From Dyadobacter jiangsuensis (GTDB lineage: Bacteria > Bacteroidota > Bacteroidia > Cytophagales > Spirosomataceae): a stretch of 64,000 nt of DNA. A program made the translations under genes and the position numbers. This document shows positions 17,954 through 27,182 of this stretch, one piece after another (position 1 is the first letter of the stretch; each line of letters begins with the position of its first letter). Location of the stretch: the NCBI RefSeq assembly GCF_003014695.1, contig NZ_PYAS01000002.1, positions 558,001 to 622,000 of the forward strand, in the 5' to 3' direction. Below the pieces are notes generated by a model that ran no database searches, was not told where the DNA came from, and saw nothing but the letters and a program-made list of their open reading frames with translations.

Positions 17954-19339
17954 TTATTTCCCGCCCTTCGCCTGCTTCAACGCCTCGGTCGTCAACCAAT
18001 ACTTGGCAATCATATTAGGCACCTCCCATTCAGGCAACTTGCCTGCTTTGAGATACTCCATATATTTATTGGCCACCTGCGCGAAGTGAGATTCGTGACC
18101 GGTATCGTATTTGGCATCAATAACCACTTCCCAACCAGCAGCAGTCTTTTTCAGCTCCACACCGGGGAATTTGGCTTGTACGGTTTTGAATGCAGCCGCA
18201 ACAGCGTCTTCATAAGCCTTGCTCTTGTCGGCAGTTTCAATGTAAAGGACAGGCTTATACTTCTGGTCTTTGCCCTGGCGGACGATCAGGTTGGCTTTGG
18301 AGCCTTTCATGATCGAGTAATGCGTGTCGCCGGTGCCTTCGGGGGCCTGGAAGTTCCAGATCACGGAAACTTTCGCGTGGACGCCTTTCAGGGTATAGTT
18401 CATTTCGCCATTGGAATACACATTCAGCAAAGTGTCCTTAATGTCCTTTTTAAGGAAATCGGGATAGGTTTCGCTTTTGGTGACGAGCTTGAACTGCGAC
18501 GGCGTGAGCTGGGTAGCGGTGCGCTTGGTCGATAGCAGTTGAATGTCCTTTTGATAATCCAGGGATACATTCGGGAAACAGCTCCATTGCACGAGGTCCA
18601 CGAGGTGGGTCGTCACATCTACCATTCCTTCGCCTTGTTGGTTTACATCAAAAAACCAGGTAGGGCGCACGAGCGGTTCGCCGGAGATGTATTTGAAGAA
18701 GTGGTGCACGCTTTCTTTCGATACCGCGGGGTTCTCGGGCGTGCCTTTTTGCAGTTCGCCGAAGATCTCGGGTAGCAATGCGAGCTCGCGTTGCAGAGTG
18801 TTGGTGATCTCGTAACGCTCGGTCATGATGTCGTACAGGAGCACCTTGTTCTTGTCGGCGCTGGCGAATGCTTCTTTCAGCTTGTCGAAGCCTGCTGCAT
18901 CGATGGCCATTGGTTTGTCGGCCAATACGTTCAGACCTGCGTCGACGGATTTTTTGATGAAATCGGTCTTTTTCTGGTTGTTACCGGCCAGTACCACCAC
19001 GTTACCTTTTTTCTCCGAAATCATTTTTTCGAAGAAATCGGTGCCGGTGTACACTTCTTCTTTCCAATGCGTCGGGTCCTCGGGGCGGGTGTTGTACTTC
19101 TCCACCTTGTCGAGGTAGGCCTTCACATCCGGGCCTTCGGACGCGTACACGTGCACGACGGAATCAACGTCGGCATACATGGATTTCTGAACCAGCGCCG
19201 CATGGAAGTGGCCGGGCTCCACCACGATCAGGCTCAGCGGTTTCTTCTCCTCATTCTTGGCCTCCTCTTTCTTCGAATTACATCCCTGATTGAATACCAT
19301 TGCGCTCAATAAAGCGATTGTCAAGAGTTCTTTTCTCAT
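17954..19339 (-). CDS. Lipoprotein Gfo/Idh/MocA-like oxidoreductase
   Basis: 461 residues from 19339. The signal MRKELLTIALLSAMVFNQGC ends in a lipobox with Cys at residue 20, so it is probably a membrane-anchored lipoprotein. The N-terminal Rossmann part has VVVLAGNN and the segment VLADKPMAID that marks the Gfo/Idh/MocA EKP motif (here DKP). The C-terminal half (about 270-455) matches the putative oxidoreductase C-terminal domain found with these proteins. It follows nagB by 46 bases on the same strand and is likely the last gene of the nag cluster. Substrate unknown. Confidence 0.82.
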   Translation of the reverse strand: MRKELLTIALLSAMVFNQGCNSKKEEAKNEEKKPLSLIVVEPGHFHAALVQKSMYADVDSVVHVYASEGPDVKAYLDKVEKYNTRPEDPTHWKEEVYTGTDFFEKMISEKKGNVVVLAGNNQKKTDFIKKSVDAGLNVLADKPMAIDAAGFDKLKEAFASADKNKVLLYDIMTERYEITNTLQRELALLPEIFGELQKGTPENPAVSKESVHHFFKYISGEPLVRPTWFFDVNQQGEGMVDVTTHLVDLVQWSCFPNVSLDYQKDIQLLSTKRTATQLTPSQFKLVTKSETYPDFLKKDIKDTLLNVYSNGEMNYTLKGVHAKVSVIWNFQAPEGTGDTHYSIMKGSKANLIVRQGKDQKYKPVLYIETADKSKAYEDAVAAAFKTVQAKFPGVELKKTAAGWEVVIDAKYDTGHESHFAQVANKYMEYLKAGKLPEWEVPNMIAKYWLTTEALKQAKGGK

Positions 19340-19385
19340 TTGAATGGGTTGAGGTAATACATTGCAAGATAGCTCCGGTGCGGAA

Positions 19386-20162
19386 CTATGCCTGCGAGTA
19401 TGACGAAATTTCTTTGAGCTTCCCTGAACTAGCCTGGTCGATGAACAGGATCGCGTGCGGGTGCTTGCGGAGGATGGTCGACGGGTAGGCTTCCTGGATG
19501 TCTTCGGCAACGGTGTGGTAAATGGCTTGTGCCTTTTTCTCGCCGGGGACGATGCAGAAGGCATATTTGGCCTTCATCAGGGTCGGAATGGTGAGGGTCA
19601 ATGCGGTTTGCGGTACTTCGTCGAAGGCGTCGAAGCATTCATCATTTACCTGCTGCTGGCGGCAGGCGTCGTCGAGTTCCACCACTTTCACTTCCAACGG
19701 ATCATCGAAAAACGCCACATGCGGGTCGTTGAATGCCAAATGTCCATTCTCGCCGATACCGAGGCATACAATATCGATCGGGTTATCGCGGAGCAGCTTT
19801 GCGTAATGTTCGCATTCCGCAGCAGGGTCGGTAGCGTTACCGTCGAGATAGGAAACTGAATGCACGGGCACGTGATCGAACAGCCGTACTTTCAGGAAGT
19901 ACCCGAAGTTCTGCGGCGCGTCGGCGGCGATGCCGATGTACTCGTCCATATGAAATGCATTGATTTTCTCCCATTGAATGCCCGGCTCGTCCTTCAACGT
20001 TGCGAGAAACTCGTTCTGCGAAGGCGCGGAGGCGAAGATGATATTCACAAACTCTTTGGTATCCTGTATCTCCCGGATTTTGTCCGCCACGGCTTTGGCA
20101 GCGGCTTCGCCCATTTGCTGGCGGGTTTCGGAGATATTGATTTCCAGTTGGTCGACTTTCAT
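19386..20162 (-). CDS. nagB: Glucosamine-6-phosphate deaminase
   Basis: 258 residues, the usual length. It converts glucosamine-6-phosphate to fructose-6-phosphate and ammonia in the cytoplasm. HMDEY gives the catalytic Asp73 and GIGENGHLAFND the ring-opening His141. The N-terminal phosphate-loop region reads FASAPSQ rather than the longer classical form, as in many Bacteroidota NagB-like enzymes. It lies 13 bases after nagA, so the two are one unit and complete GlcNAc-6-P breakdown. Confidence 0.93.
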   Translation of the reverse strand: MKVDQLEINISETRQQMGEAAAKAVADKIREIQDTKEFVNIIFASAPSQNEFLATLKDEPGIQWEKINAFHMDEYIGIAADAPQNFGYFLKVRLFDHVPVHSVSYLDGNATDPAAECEHYAKLLRDNPIDIVCLGIGENGHLAFNDPHVAFFDDPLEVKVVELDDACRQQQVNDECFDAFDEVPQTALTLTIPTLMKAKYAFCIVPGEKKAQAIYHTVAEDIQEAYPSTILRKHPHAILFIDQASSGKLKEISSYSQA

Positions 20163-20175
20163 TTTTTGTGGTAGG

Positions 20176-21366
20176 TTAAGATTGGGGTATCGCGTTTAGG
20201 TATATGGTTTTTCCTTTAATAATGGTCCTGTGAATGCGGATATCGGCATCGAAAATGACGATATCGGCGTCTTTGCCTGCCACGAGCGTGCCCTTTCGGT
20301 CGTGTACGCCCATAATGCGTGCGGGCGTGGCGCTGGCCATACGCACGGCGTCGAGCAGCGACACATCGGCCATATTCACCATCGTGCGCACGAGGCGATC
20401 GGCCGTGGAAACGCTTCCGGCGAAGGAAGTACGGTCGGGCAGCTTGGCTACGCCGTCTTCGACGATCACTTTCAACCCATTTTTGAGCGAGCCGAGCGTA
20501 CTTTCGCCTTCCGGCATCCCGGCGGCGCGCATGGCGTCGGTGATCAATGCAATGCGGTCGGGACCTTTGATTTTAACAATGAGTTTCAATAGTGGCGCAG
20601 GCAAATGCACGCCGTCGGCGATGATTTCTACGTCCATATCGAGCAAAAAGGCGCTCTCGATCGTGCCTGCGTACCGGAAGGCATTCCTGCGCGTCACGCC
20701 CGACATGGCCGAGTACAGGTGCGTCGCGAGCGTGTAGCCGTTTTCATAGGCTTCCAGCACATCTTCATAAATAGCGTCCGTATGCGCTACCGCCGCCAGA
20801 ATGCCTTTTTGTTTTAATCTTTTTCCAAAATCAATGGCCCCCGGCAGCTCCGGTGCGGCGCTCCATCGGGTAATGGAGTTGGAGTATGCCAACACTTCCT
20901 CATATTCGGCAGGATCGGGATTGCGGATGTACCTCGGGTCCTGTGCGCCCCGCTGGCTCAATGCGAAATACGGGCCTTCCAAATGCATTCCGAGGAATTG
21001 GGCGCCATTTGTATTGGCTGCATTGGCCTTTTCATAGAAATCCAGGGTTTCCAGTAAATCCTCTTTTTCGGCTGTCAGGGTGGTCGGCACCATAGCGGTG
21101 GTACCATATTGGGCGTGTGTTTCGGCAATTTTCAGAAATGCTTCTGCGCTTCCGTCCATGAAATCATGCCCGCCGCCGCCGTGGATATGCAGGTCGATAA
21201 AGCCCGGCGCTACATAATGTCCCTCAGCGTCTATCACCTCCGCGCCCGGGAAATCGGCATCCCGCGTTTCAATCCCCACAATCACCCCGTTTTCAATCAG
21301 AACCGTTCCGTTCCGGATGTAGCGGTAGGGGGTGATAATGGTTCCGTTTGTTATTTTAAGTCTCAT
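20176..21366 (-). CDS. nagA: N-acetylglucosamine-6-phosphate deacetylase
   Basis: 396 residues. It removes acetate from GlcNAc-6-P to supply NagB. Amidohydrolase motifs: DLHIHG (His60, His62), HLEGPYF with the metal Glu, VAHTDA, THLYSAM, and the catalytic Asp in ITDAMRAAG. The C-terminal strand segment DADIVIFD is typical. Start and length fit the family. A repeat of the TGTCATGCTGAGC family lies in the 176-base gap to the transporter gene. Confidence 0.95.
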   Translation of the reverse strand: MRLKITNGTIITPYRYIRNGTVLIENGVIVGIETRDADFPGAEVIDAEGHYVAPGFIDLHIHGGGGHDFMDGSAEAFLKIAETHAQYGTTAMVPTTLTAEKEDLLETLDFYEKANAANTNGAQFLGMHLEGPYFALSQRGAQDPRYIRNPDPAEYEEVLAYSNSITRWSAAPELPGAIDFGKRLKQKGILAAVAHTDAIYEDVLEAYENGYTLATHLYSAMSGVTRRNAFRYAGTIESAFLLDMDVEIIADGVHLPAPLLKLIVKIKGPDRIALITDAMRAAGMPEGESTLGSLKNGLKVIVEDGVAKLPDRTSFAGSVSTADRLVRTMVNMADVSLLDAVRMASATPARIMGVHDRKGTLVAGKDADIVIFDADIRIHRTIIKGKTIYLNAIPQS

Positions 21367-21404
21367 TTGTTTCTAAATATTTTACTTCGCTGAATTGGCA
21401 GTAA

Positions 21405-21479
21405 TGTCACGCTGAGCGAAGTCGAAGCGCATGCACCATGTCACCGTACGGCCCGTCTTCGACTGCGCTCAGACTGACA
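21405..21479. repeat. TGTCATGCTGAGC-type inverted repeat, third copy
   Basis: Left arm TGTCACGCTGAGCGAAGTCG (from 21405) and right arm CTTCGACTGCGCTCAGACTG ending at 21479 with ACA, about 25 bases pairing with a few mismatches around a loop. It lies between the transporter gene and nagA on the minus strand. Confidence 0.8.
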
Positions 21480-21542
21480 TCCTTCGCATTCATCCTCTCA
21501 TTCTTTTATCCTCCCTTTCCTCCATCCTCGTTCCTCCCAAAT

Positions 21543-22865
21543 TCAAATACGCCACTTCCGCAACTTGTGCCCCTTCACCGCATAAAAAACCAGATACAAA
21601 TAGCAAGGAAACAACACCCAATAAGCCTCCCGAACATTCACCGTATCGGCGAAATGTCCATAGAAAAGCGGCATAATGGCATTTCCGCAAAGCCCCATGA
21701 TCATCACCGATGCGCCGAGTTTGGTAAACCGGCCCAGATCGTCGAGCGCGAGCGGCCATATGCCCGCCCATACGAGCGAGTTAGCGAGCCCGAGCAGCAC
21801 CACGAACCAGATGGAAATGTCGGTGGTGTGGCCGAGGAAGTTGACTTGTCCGTGCGTGAAAATGATCAGTAATGTAAAAATGGTCCCCAGCAATGTGCAG
21901 ATCCGCAGCGCATTCACCTGGCTGATGAATTTTGGAATAACAGTGATGCCAATCAAATACCCGCAAATGGTGCAAAACAGCGTGTAGGAAGGAAATACCT
22001 TCGCTTCCAGCAAATCAATACCCATGGAATTGGCATAACCTATAATGGTATCGATCGCGATTACCTGGGTACCTACGTGCAGGAAGATCGCCAATGCACC
22101 GAGAATAAGGTGCGGGAAGTCGAAAATGCTCTTCTTACCCGCATTAGCCGAGGCTATTTCCTGGCTTTCGTGCTCGGTATCGATCTCAGGTAATGGGGAT
22201 TTGAATACCAGATAACCTAAAACAAAAAGGAATGTCCCGAGGCCGATATAAGGATTGATCACCCGCCGGATCAGCTCGTCCAACGCCGCGCTGCGTTCGG
22301 CGTCGCTCATGGTGCCGAGCTGGGCAAACAGGTCGGTGTCGGTAGGTTTCAATATCACGGCTGCGAAGACGATCGGGGAGAGGATACCGGCGGCTTTGTT
22401 GCAAATCCCCATCATGCTGATCCGCTGCGCCGCGCGTTCTTTTGCGCCAAGAATGGTAATGTACGGGTTAGCAGCAGTTTGGAGAATGGCCAGGCCGATC
22501 CCGATCGTGAAAAGGCCCATCAGGAATATCTCGTAGGTCCGCGACATGGCGGCGGGTACGAATATAAATGCCCCCAAAGCCATCGCCCAGAAGCCGATCA
22601 TCATGCCCTTTTTGAAACCCACAGCCTTCAACAAATACGACGAAGGCACCGACATCACGAAGTAGGCAATGTAAAAGGCAAATGCGACGAGGTAAGCCTG
22701 AAAGCTCGTCAGTTCACAAGCGATTTTGAAATAGGGGATCAATATCGAATTGACCCACGACACAAAACCGAAAATAAAGAACATCAGGCCGATCAGGAAG
22801 ATCGAGATTGTCGTTTCCCGCTTCGTCAGGTTTTCTACTTTGATGGCAATGGCTTCGCTTTTCAT
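21543..22865 (-). CDS. FucP/NagP-type sugar MFS transporter
   Basis: 440 residues with about twelve membrane helices. Family marks are FLIGLMFFIFGFVSWVNSIL, QTAANPYITILG with the conserved Asn/Pro, and ANSLVWAGIWPLALDDLG, all typical of the FucP/GluP/NagP sugar:H+ symporters. The position upstream of nagA and nagB on the same strand makes N-acetylglucosamine the likely substrate, by context. Two kinds of palindromic repeat lie in front of it, and no clear promoter was seen. Confidence 0.88.
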   Translation of the reverse strand: MKSEAIAIKVENLTKRETTISIFLIGLMFFIFGFVSWVNSILIPYFKIACELTSFQAYLVAFAFYIAYFVMSVPSSYLLKAVGFKKGMMIGFWAMALGAFIFVPAAMSRTYEIFLMGLFTIGIGLAILQTAANPYITILGAKERAAQRISMMGICNKAAGILSPIVFAAVILKPTDTDLFAQLGTMSDAERSAALDELIRRVINPYIGLGTFLFVLGYLVFKSPLPEIDTEHESQEIASANAGKKSIFDFPHLILGALAIFLHVGTQVIAIDTIIGYANSMGIDLLEAKVFPSYTLFCTICGYLIGITVIPKFISQVNALRICTLLGTIFTLLIIFTHGQVNFLGHTTDISIWFVVLLGLANSLVWAGIWPLALDDLGRFTKLGASVMIMGLCGNAIMPLFYGHFADTVNVREAYWVLFPCYLYLVFYAVKGHKLRKWRI

Positions 22866-22888
22866 TAAGGTTTTTGGGTTTGGCTAGG

Positions 22889-22910
22889 ACCAGGGGTTGA
22901 AACCCCTGGT
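22889..22910. repeat. Palindrome ACCAGGGGTT-GA-AACCCCTGGT
   Basis: A perfect 10+2+10 inverted repeat 23 bases upstream of the transporter start. Short palindromes of this kind are common between genes in Bacteroidota. The T-run on either side is short, so it is more likely a repeat than a terminator. Confidence 0.7.
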
Positions 22911-22940
22911 TAAAAAATAGGGTTGCCTTTTCTAGTCTTT

Positions 22941-23048
22941 TCCGCCGGGTAGGCCAACGGTAATTAATTTCCTAGTCTTTTCCGTCGGCTAAAGTCGACG
23001 GTAACTGATTTTTGCTGATTAATCTATTTCCGTCGACTTAGTCGACGG
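22941..23048. repeat. Cluster of three CCGTCG-type palindromes
   Basis: Three related units at 22941-22960 (degenerate, CCGCCGG...CCAACGG), 22982-23001 (CCGTCGGCTAAAGTCGACGG) and 23030-23048 (CCGTCGACTTAGTCGACGG, perfect 9+1+9). The first two are preceded by the same TAGTCTTTT. They fill the 200-base gap between two minus-strand genes and match the unit at 17925-17944. Confidence 0.8.
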
Positions 23049-23065
23049 GAGGCGGCTTGCTCCTT

Positions 23066-24442
23066 CTACACCGTCGGTTCCCAGCCCTTCTGATACTCTC
23101 GTTTCCAGAACTTCTCAGCCGCTTTGCTACCCTTGATATGCCCGTTCGTCGGGTCAATATTGAGCGTCTCGCCGGAGCGGATCGCGATATTGCCCAGCTG
23201 GGCGAGCAATGTGCTCTGGTGCCCGCCTACGATCTCCGCTGCCAGCGGTGTGCCTTTCTTGATACCATCAAAGAAGTTCTGGATATGGAATGCGTCGAGG
23301 CTTTGCGAAGGATTCATCTTATTGCGCGGGTCGATCACCAGGTCGTTCTTTACCTCTTTTACCAGCTTGTTATCGAGGTCGTAAATTTTGTAATTATTAC
23401 CCTCGCCGATTTGTACCGAACCTTTTTCACCATAAAATACCACACCCACAGAGCTGCCTTCGATCGTGCGGCCATTGCAGCTGCGGCCTTCCCAGGTCAT
23501 ACCGGTGTTATTCGCGAATTCGAGGTTGATCACTTGCGTGTCCGGCGTTTCCCAGTCGTCTTTGTAGCGAAAACGGCCGCCTGAGGAAGTTACACGTGTT
23601 GGAAAATCGACCTGCAAGCCCCAGCGCATGAGGTCGAGCATGTGGGTGCCGTTGTTGAGTGCCTCACCGGTACCCCAGTTCCAGAACCAGTGCCAGTTAT
23701 AATGCACCACGTTGTCCTTGAAAGCGCGGCGCGGCGCAGGGCCCTGCCATAGTTCGTAGTCCAGCCAGGAAGGAACGGCGGTTTCTTTGCCTATTCCAAT
23801 GGAAGCGCGGTTGTTGGTATACCAGCCTTTGGCAAAATACGCCCGGCCGATCACGCCGTCGTGGACCTCCTTAATACCCGCAGCCACATTCGGCCAGGAG
23901 CGGCGCTGGTTACCCATTTGGATCACATTCTTGTATTTTTTCGCTACCGCCACAAGCAGTTCGCCCTCGTGCGGGTTATGGCTGCAAGGCTTTTCGAGGT
24001 AAACGTGCTTGCCTGCTTTGGAAGCCAGAATAGCCGCCGGTGCGTGCCAGTGATCCGGTGCGGCCACCACCAATGCGTCCATATCCTTGTTTTCGAGTGC
24101 CTTGCGGAAGTCCGGGATGTTAGCGGGTTTTGACTTTTGGGTATCATTCACAACGCCAATGCATTTCTCCGCAGCGCGGGTATCGACGTCCGAAATGGAC
24201 ACCACTTCGCAGTTCGGCTGCAAGGCATAGTTGGTCGCCAATGCGAGCCCGCGGCTATTCACGCCCATCATGCCCACGCGTACCTTCTCGTTTGCGCCGA
24301 TGATTTTGGCATAGCTTTTCGGACTGAAACCGGGTAATACGCCGCCGAATGTGAGCAATGCGCTTCCGGCCAGTGATTTTTTAAGAAAGTCGCGGCGGTC
24401 GTCGTTACCACTACGGTCGTTATTTGAGTTTAGATTTTCCAT
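23066..24442 (-). CDS. Tat-exported Gfo/Idh/MocA oxidoreductase
   Basis: 458 residues. The N-terminus has a twin-arginine signal (DDRRDFLKKSLAGSALLTFGG). The Rossmann part carries VRVGMMGVNSRGLALA, and GKHVYLEKPCSHNP gives the EKP motif with Lys at about residue 142. The C-terminal alpha/beta part includes HYNWHWFWNWGTGE, a conserved segment of secreted family members. These enzymes oxidise or isomerise sugars with a tightly bound NAD(P), which is folded in before Tat export. It is preceded by the beta-propeller-like gene at 29 bases. Confidence 0.88.
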   Translation of the reverse strand: MENLNSNNDRSGNDDRRDFLKKSLAGSALLTFGGVLPGFSPKSYAKIIGANEKVRVGMMGVNSRGLALATNYALQPNCEVVSISDVDTRAAEKCIGVVNDTQKSKPANIPDFRKALENKDMDALVVAAPDHWHAPAAILASKAGKHVYLEKPCSHNPHEGELLVAVAKKYKNVIQMGNQRRSWPNVAAGIKEVHDGVIGRAYFAKGWYTNNRASIGIGKETAVPSWLDYELWQGPAPRRAFKDNVVHYNWHWFWNWGTGEALNNGTHMLDLMRWGLQVDFPTRVTSSGGRFRYKDDWETPDTQVINLEFANNTGMTWEGRSCNGRTIEGSSVGVVFYGEKGSVQIGEGNNYKIYDLDNKLVKEVKNDLVIDPRNKMNPSQSLDAFHIQNFFDGIKKGTPLAAEIVGGHQSTLLAQLGNIAIRSGETLNIDPTNGHIKGSKAAEKFWKREYQKGWEPTV

Positions 24443-24471
24443 TGAGAAAAAGGTTAATATCTGGTTTAGTA

Positions 24472-25815
24472 TTAAAACGGGCTTGGGATCCTGACGAGGT
24501 CCTGGATAATCTTGCCCTCATGCTCGAACCTTGCGAGTGTATAAACAGTACCATCGGCACCGACGGCAATAGAGTTTACATAAGTAGGCCGCTCGCCGTC
24601 TTCATAAAAGATCACCCCGTGGTCTTTATAAGTATGGGTAGGCAAATGATAGGTAATTAAATGCAGATTTTCCAGTCCGCGCGCTGCCCCTTTGGCGATC
24701 TGATCCTCACCTTTGACGCGTTTGCCTTCCTGATAAATGGGTCCGCCAGTAAGATAATAGATCGTTTCCCCATCCGGACCGAGCTGGAAACCTAGGTAAC
24801 CATAGCTGAACTGATCGAACATCCCGCTTTTGCGTGAGGGTTCGGAAGTAATGCGTTCCACGATTTCGATTTTTTCCTGACGCGGGTCAAAACGGAACAG
24901 GTATCCCGAATTACCATGCACGCCGTAGGCAACCTGCTCTTTGGGGTGCCAGAATATCTTCCGCCAGTTGTAGCACATGCTTCCCGGCCGTGTCGGGTCA
25001 TATTTGCCGAAATAATCCAGGCGCAGGTCTACGTTTTCGAGTTTGTGCAGGATTTGGGTTTCAGGATTATAGGTGAAAATATCCCCGTCGGCGGTTGAGA
25101 AATACACATCGCCCAGCTCCGCGTCGACAAACAACGACCGGCATAGCGAACGGAAATCGCTGCCCGGCGTACCTGCTTCACCTTTGTGCGAAATGGGGCC
25201 GAGGTTTTTCAGGACATTGTTTTCAACATCATAATGGACAAAATTGCCATAAGGCCAGCTAATGCCATACAAATGCCCCCGGTCACGGTCCATGGTCATC
25301 GATACCATGCCTTCTCCATTCGGAACAATGGCCAGGTCTTCGAATGCGCCGGTTTGCAGGTCATAGGAAAGGAAATGGCCGCCCGGATACAATGCATAAC
25401 CCTCGGGTGCCTGCTCGGGAAGGCGGTCCATGCCGTCGATGAGCTGGTAATAGCCCACGTGGGTCGAGAAATAGAGCTTTCCGTTCCGTTCATAAAAACG
25501 CACGTGGCTTTTTCCTTGCGGAATGGCTTTCAGATCCTTTTCGCCACAAATGTCGGTCAGGTCGCCGAGGAAAGTAATATCATCGCTCGCCGGGTCGTAG
25601 ACGAACATTTGCCCGCCGATTTCATGGTTGTCGGAGGACAGCAGGTAGTAAATCTTCCCGTCGCTCGCGGCCGAGAGCGCGTTATATGTGTCGTGCGCGC
25701 GTGAGAAGCCGGAGTAGTAATGTTTGGCAATCAATGGTTTCGGGTCGGTCAGGGGCTCGAAGGCTATGGAATAATCGATACTGTTCACGGGTAGAGGCAC
25801 ACTTTGGGTAAACAC
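24472..25815 (-). CDS. Hypothetical beta-propeller-like protein
   Basis: 447 residues from a GTG at 25815 that overlaps the previous stop by one base. No signal peptide is visible. Repeating strand-rich blocks such as YNALSAASDGKIYYLLSS, GMVSMTMDRDRGHLYGISWP and GDVYFSTADGDIFTYNPET suggest a six- or seven-bladed propeller. No catalytic motif is recognised. Coupling to the ceramidase-like gene, which carries a signal peptide, is odd if this protein stays in the cytoplasm. It could be a lyase-like or binding propeller acting on the same substrate. Confidence 0.65.
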   Translation of the reverse strand: MFTQSVPLPVNSIDYSIAFEPLTDPKPLIAKHYYSGFSRAHDTYNALSAASDGKIYYLLSSDNHEIGGQMFVYDPASDDITFLGDLTDICGEKDLKAIPQGKSHVRFYERNGKLYFSTHVGYYQLIDGMDRLPEQAPEGYALYPGGHFLSYDLQTGAFEDLAIVPNGEGMVSMTMDRDRGHLYGISWPYGNFVHYDVENNVLKNLGPISHKGEAGTPGSDFRSLCRSLFVDAELGDVYFSTADGDIFTYNPETQILHKLENVDLRLDYFGKYDPTRPGSMCYNWRKIFWHPKEQVAYGVHGNSGYLFRFDPRQEKIEIVERITSEPSRKSGMFDQFSYGYLGFQLGPDGETIYYLTGGPIYQEGKRVKGEDQIAKGAARGLENLHLITYHLPTHTYKDHGVIFYEDGERPTYVNSIAVGADGTVYTLARFEHEGKIIQDLVRIPSPF

Positions 25816-27182
25816 TAATTTTTAATAACCTTCGATTCCGGTTTGACGACCCCGGCTTGTTTGGCCAGTTGCACCATTCCATTTAATATTTCAATTTCGA
25901 CGTCCGATGCCCAGGTGGCGGGCAGGCCGTACACAATGGCGGCTACTTCGCCCTCATACCCGCCCTCGCGGAGGATAGTCGTGCTGGGAATGTAGGTCAT
26001 CACATCATTGGAATAGCCCATTACAAACGTGTCCTGGCCGAATATCTTTTTCAGATTGATCGCGTAATCCACCACCAATTCGCCGCCGAGCGTCATAATA
26101 GCCTGATTGCCGAGCTTCCATACTTGCAAGGGGAAAGGGTAGGTGGTTTGAAACGGCTTCTTTGAGTCGATCTGCGCGATCATCCGTTTGGCCCATCTTT
26201 GCTGGAAGCCGGTTGCTTTTTCGGCCATTGTTGAAAGTTGCTCACGGGTGGGAGCGGTGGTTAATGAGAGCGTCACTTCGTTATATGCTGTCGAAAGTTG
26301 CGGTGCCAAAGGCTTCATTTCTTCACTCAATACCCTTTCCACTGCCGCTGCGAGCGTTTTCCCATATTGAATGGCGAGCGGAACCGTGTGGCGCGGTAAT
26401 GGATTCTGGTCGGCGCCTGCTCCCTGAAAAAACAATGCGGTAGCGCCCGGGTAGAGTTTTTCCAGCTCGATCTGCGCCCAGCCGGGGTAATCTCCCGACC
26501 ACTGGTAACCGTCCAGAACGGTAGGATGGCAGGCATAGCCGAATGCAATGGCGATCATTTTTCCTTTTGCGTCCGATACTTTCAGCACAGGCACAGCCGG
26601 ATCGCCAGGACCGGTGATTTCGGTGAGCCTTTCCAATGTGGCCGCGTCGTTGTTCCGGCGGTTCACCTGGAAGCGCGTCACGCCATTGCGCGTTTCGATA
26701 GTCGCGGGTTGCAATGCTTTCAAAGCATCGCCGGTCAGCGTTACGATTTGCTCGATGAGTCTGGCCGAGTATTGATCGATCTTCTTCTGGTCACTTTCAT
26801 TAATAGGGTAAATATCCGACAGCGCAGCCCCGAGCACCGGCCCGGAATGCGTATGCGAGCTGTTGAGGATAATCTGCGCCTTGGTCAATTTATAGCGGTC
26901 ATTGATTTTCGTCCGAATCTCGTCTGACATCGCTTTCGGAAAACCCAGTAAATCGGTCGTGATCAATACCGCCTGCTTGCCGCCGGCATCCTGAATGGCC
27001 AATGCTTTGGCCCAAATATCGTGCAGCTTACCCTCGGACGCGTGCGTGCGCGCGGCGAAGCCCGCCATCCACATCGGTTCGGCCGGGGTAATCGCTACTT
27101 TGGCAACGCCCGCTTTCCAGCCCTGCGCATATGCAGGGAGAAGCGTCCAGAGCAGCAGCGACAATGTGAAGGCTATCCTCAT
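25815..27182 (-). CDS. Neutral/alkaline ceramidase-like secreted hydrolase
   Basis: 455 residues with a signal peptide (MRIAFTLSLLLWTLLPAYAQ). The mature part begins WKAGVAKVAITPAEPMWMAG and has ILNSSHTHSGPVLG with the zinc-binding histidines, and FGYACHPTVLDGYQWSGD, all marks of the neutral/alkaline non-lysosomal ceramidase N-terminal domain (PF04734). Only that domain is present; true ceramidases are longer. In Bacteroidota such proteins often occur in sugar clusters with unknown substrate. The start overlaps the aminotransferase stop (ATGA), and its stop overlaps the next start. Confidence 0.82.
   Translation of the reverse strand: MRIAFTLSLLLWTLLPAYAQGWKAGVAKVAITPAEPMWMAGFAARTHASEGKLHDIWAKALAIQDAGGKQAVLITTDLLGFPKAMSDEIRTKINDRYKLTKAQIILNSSHTHSGPVLGAALSDIYPINESDQKKIDQYSARLIEQIVTLTGDALKALQPATIETRNGVTRFQVNRRNNDAATLERLTEITGPGDPAVPVLKVSDAKGKMIAIAFGYACHPTVLDGYQWSGDYPGWAQIELEKLYPGATALFFQGAGADQNPLPRHTVPLAIQYGKTLAAAVERVLSEEMKPLAPQLSTAYNEVTLSLTTAPTREQLSTMAEKATGFQQRWAKRMIAQIDSKKPFQTTYPFPLQVWKLGNQAIMTLGGELVVDYAINLKKIFGQDTFVMGYSNDVMTYIPSTTILREGGYEGEVAAIVYGLPATWASDVEIEILNGMVQLAKQAGVVKPESKVIKN

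Noticed and set aside
22889..22910. Palindrome considered as a terminator or operator of the transporter gene
   Set aside because: No T-run, and this kind of short palindrome is a common interspersed repeat; listed as a repeat only.
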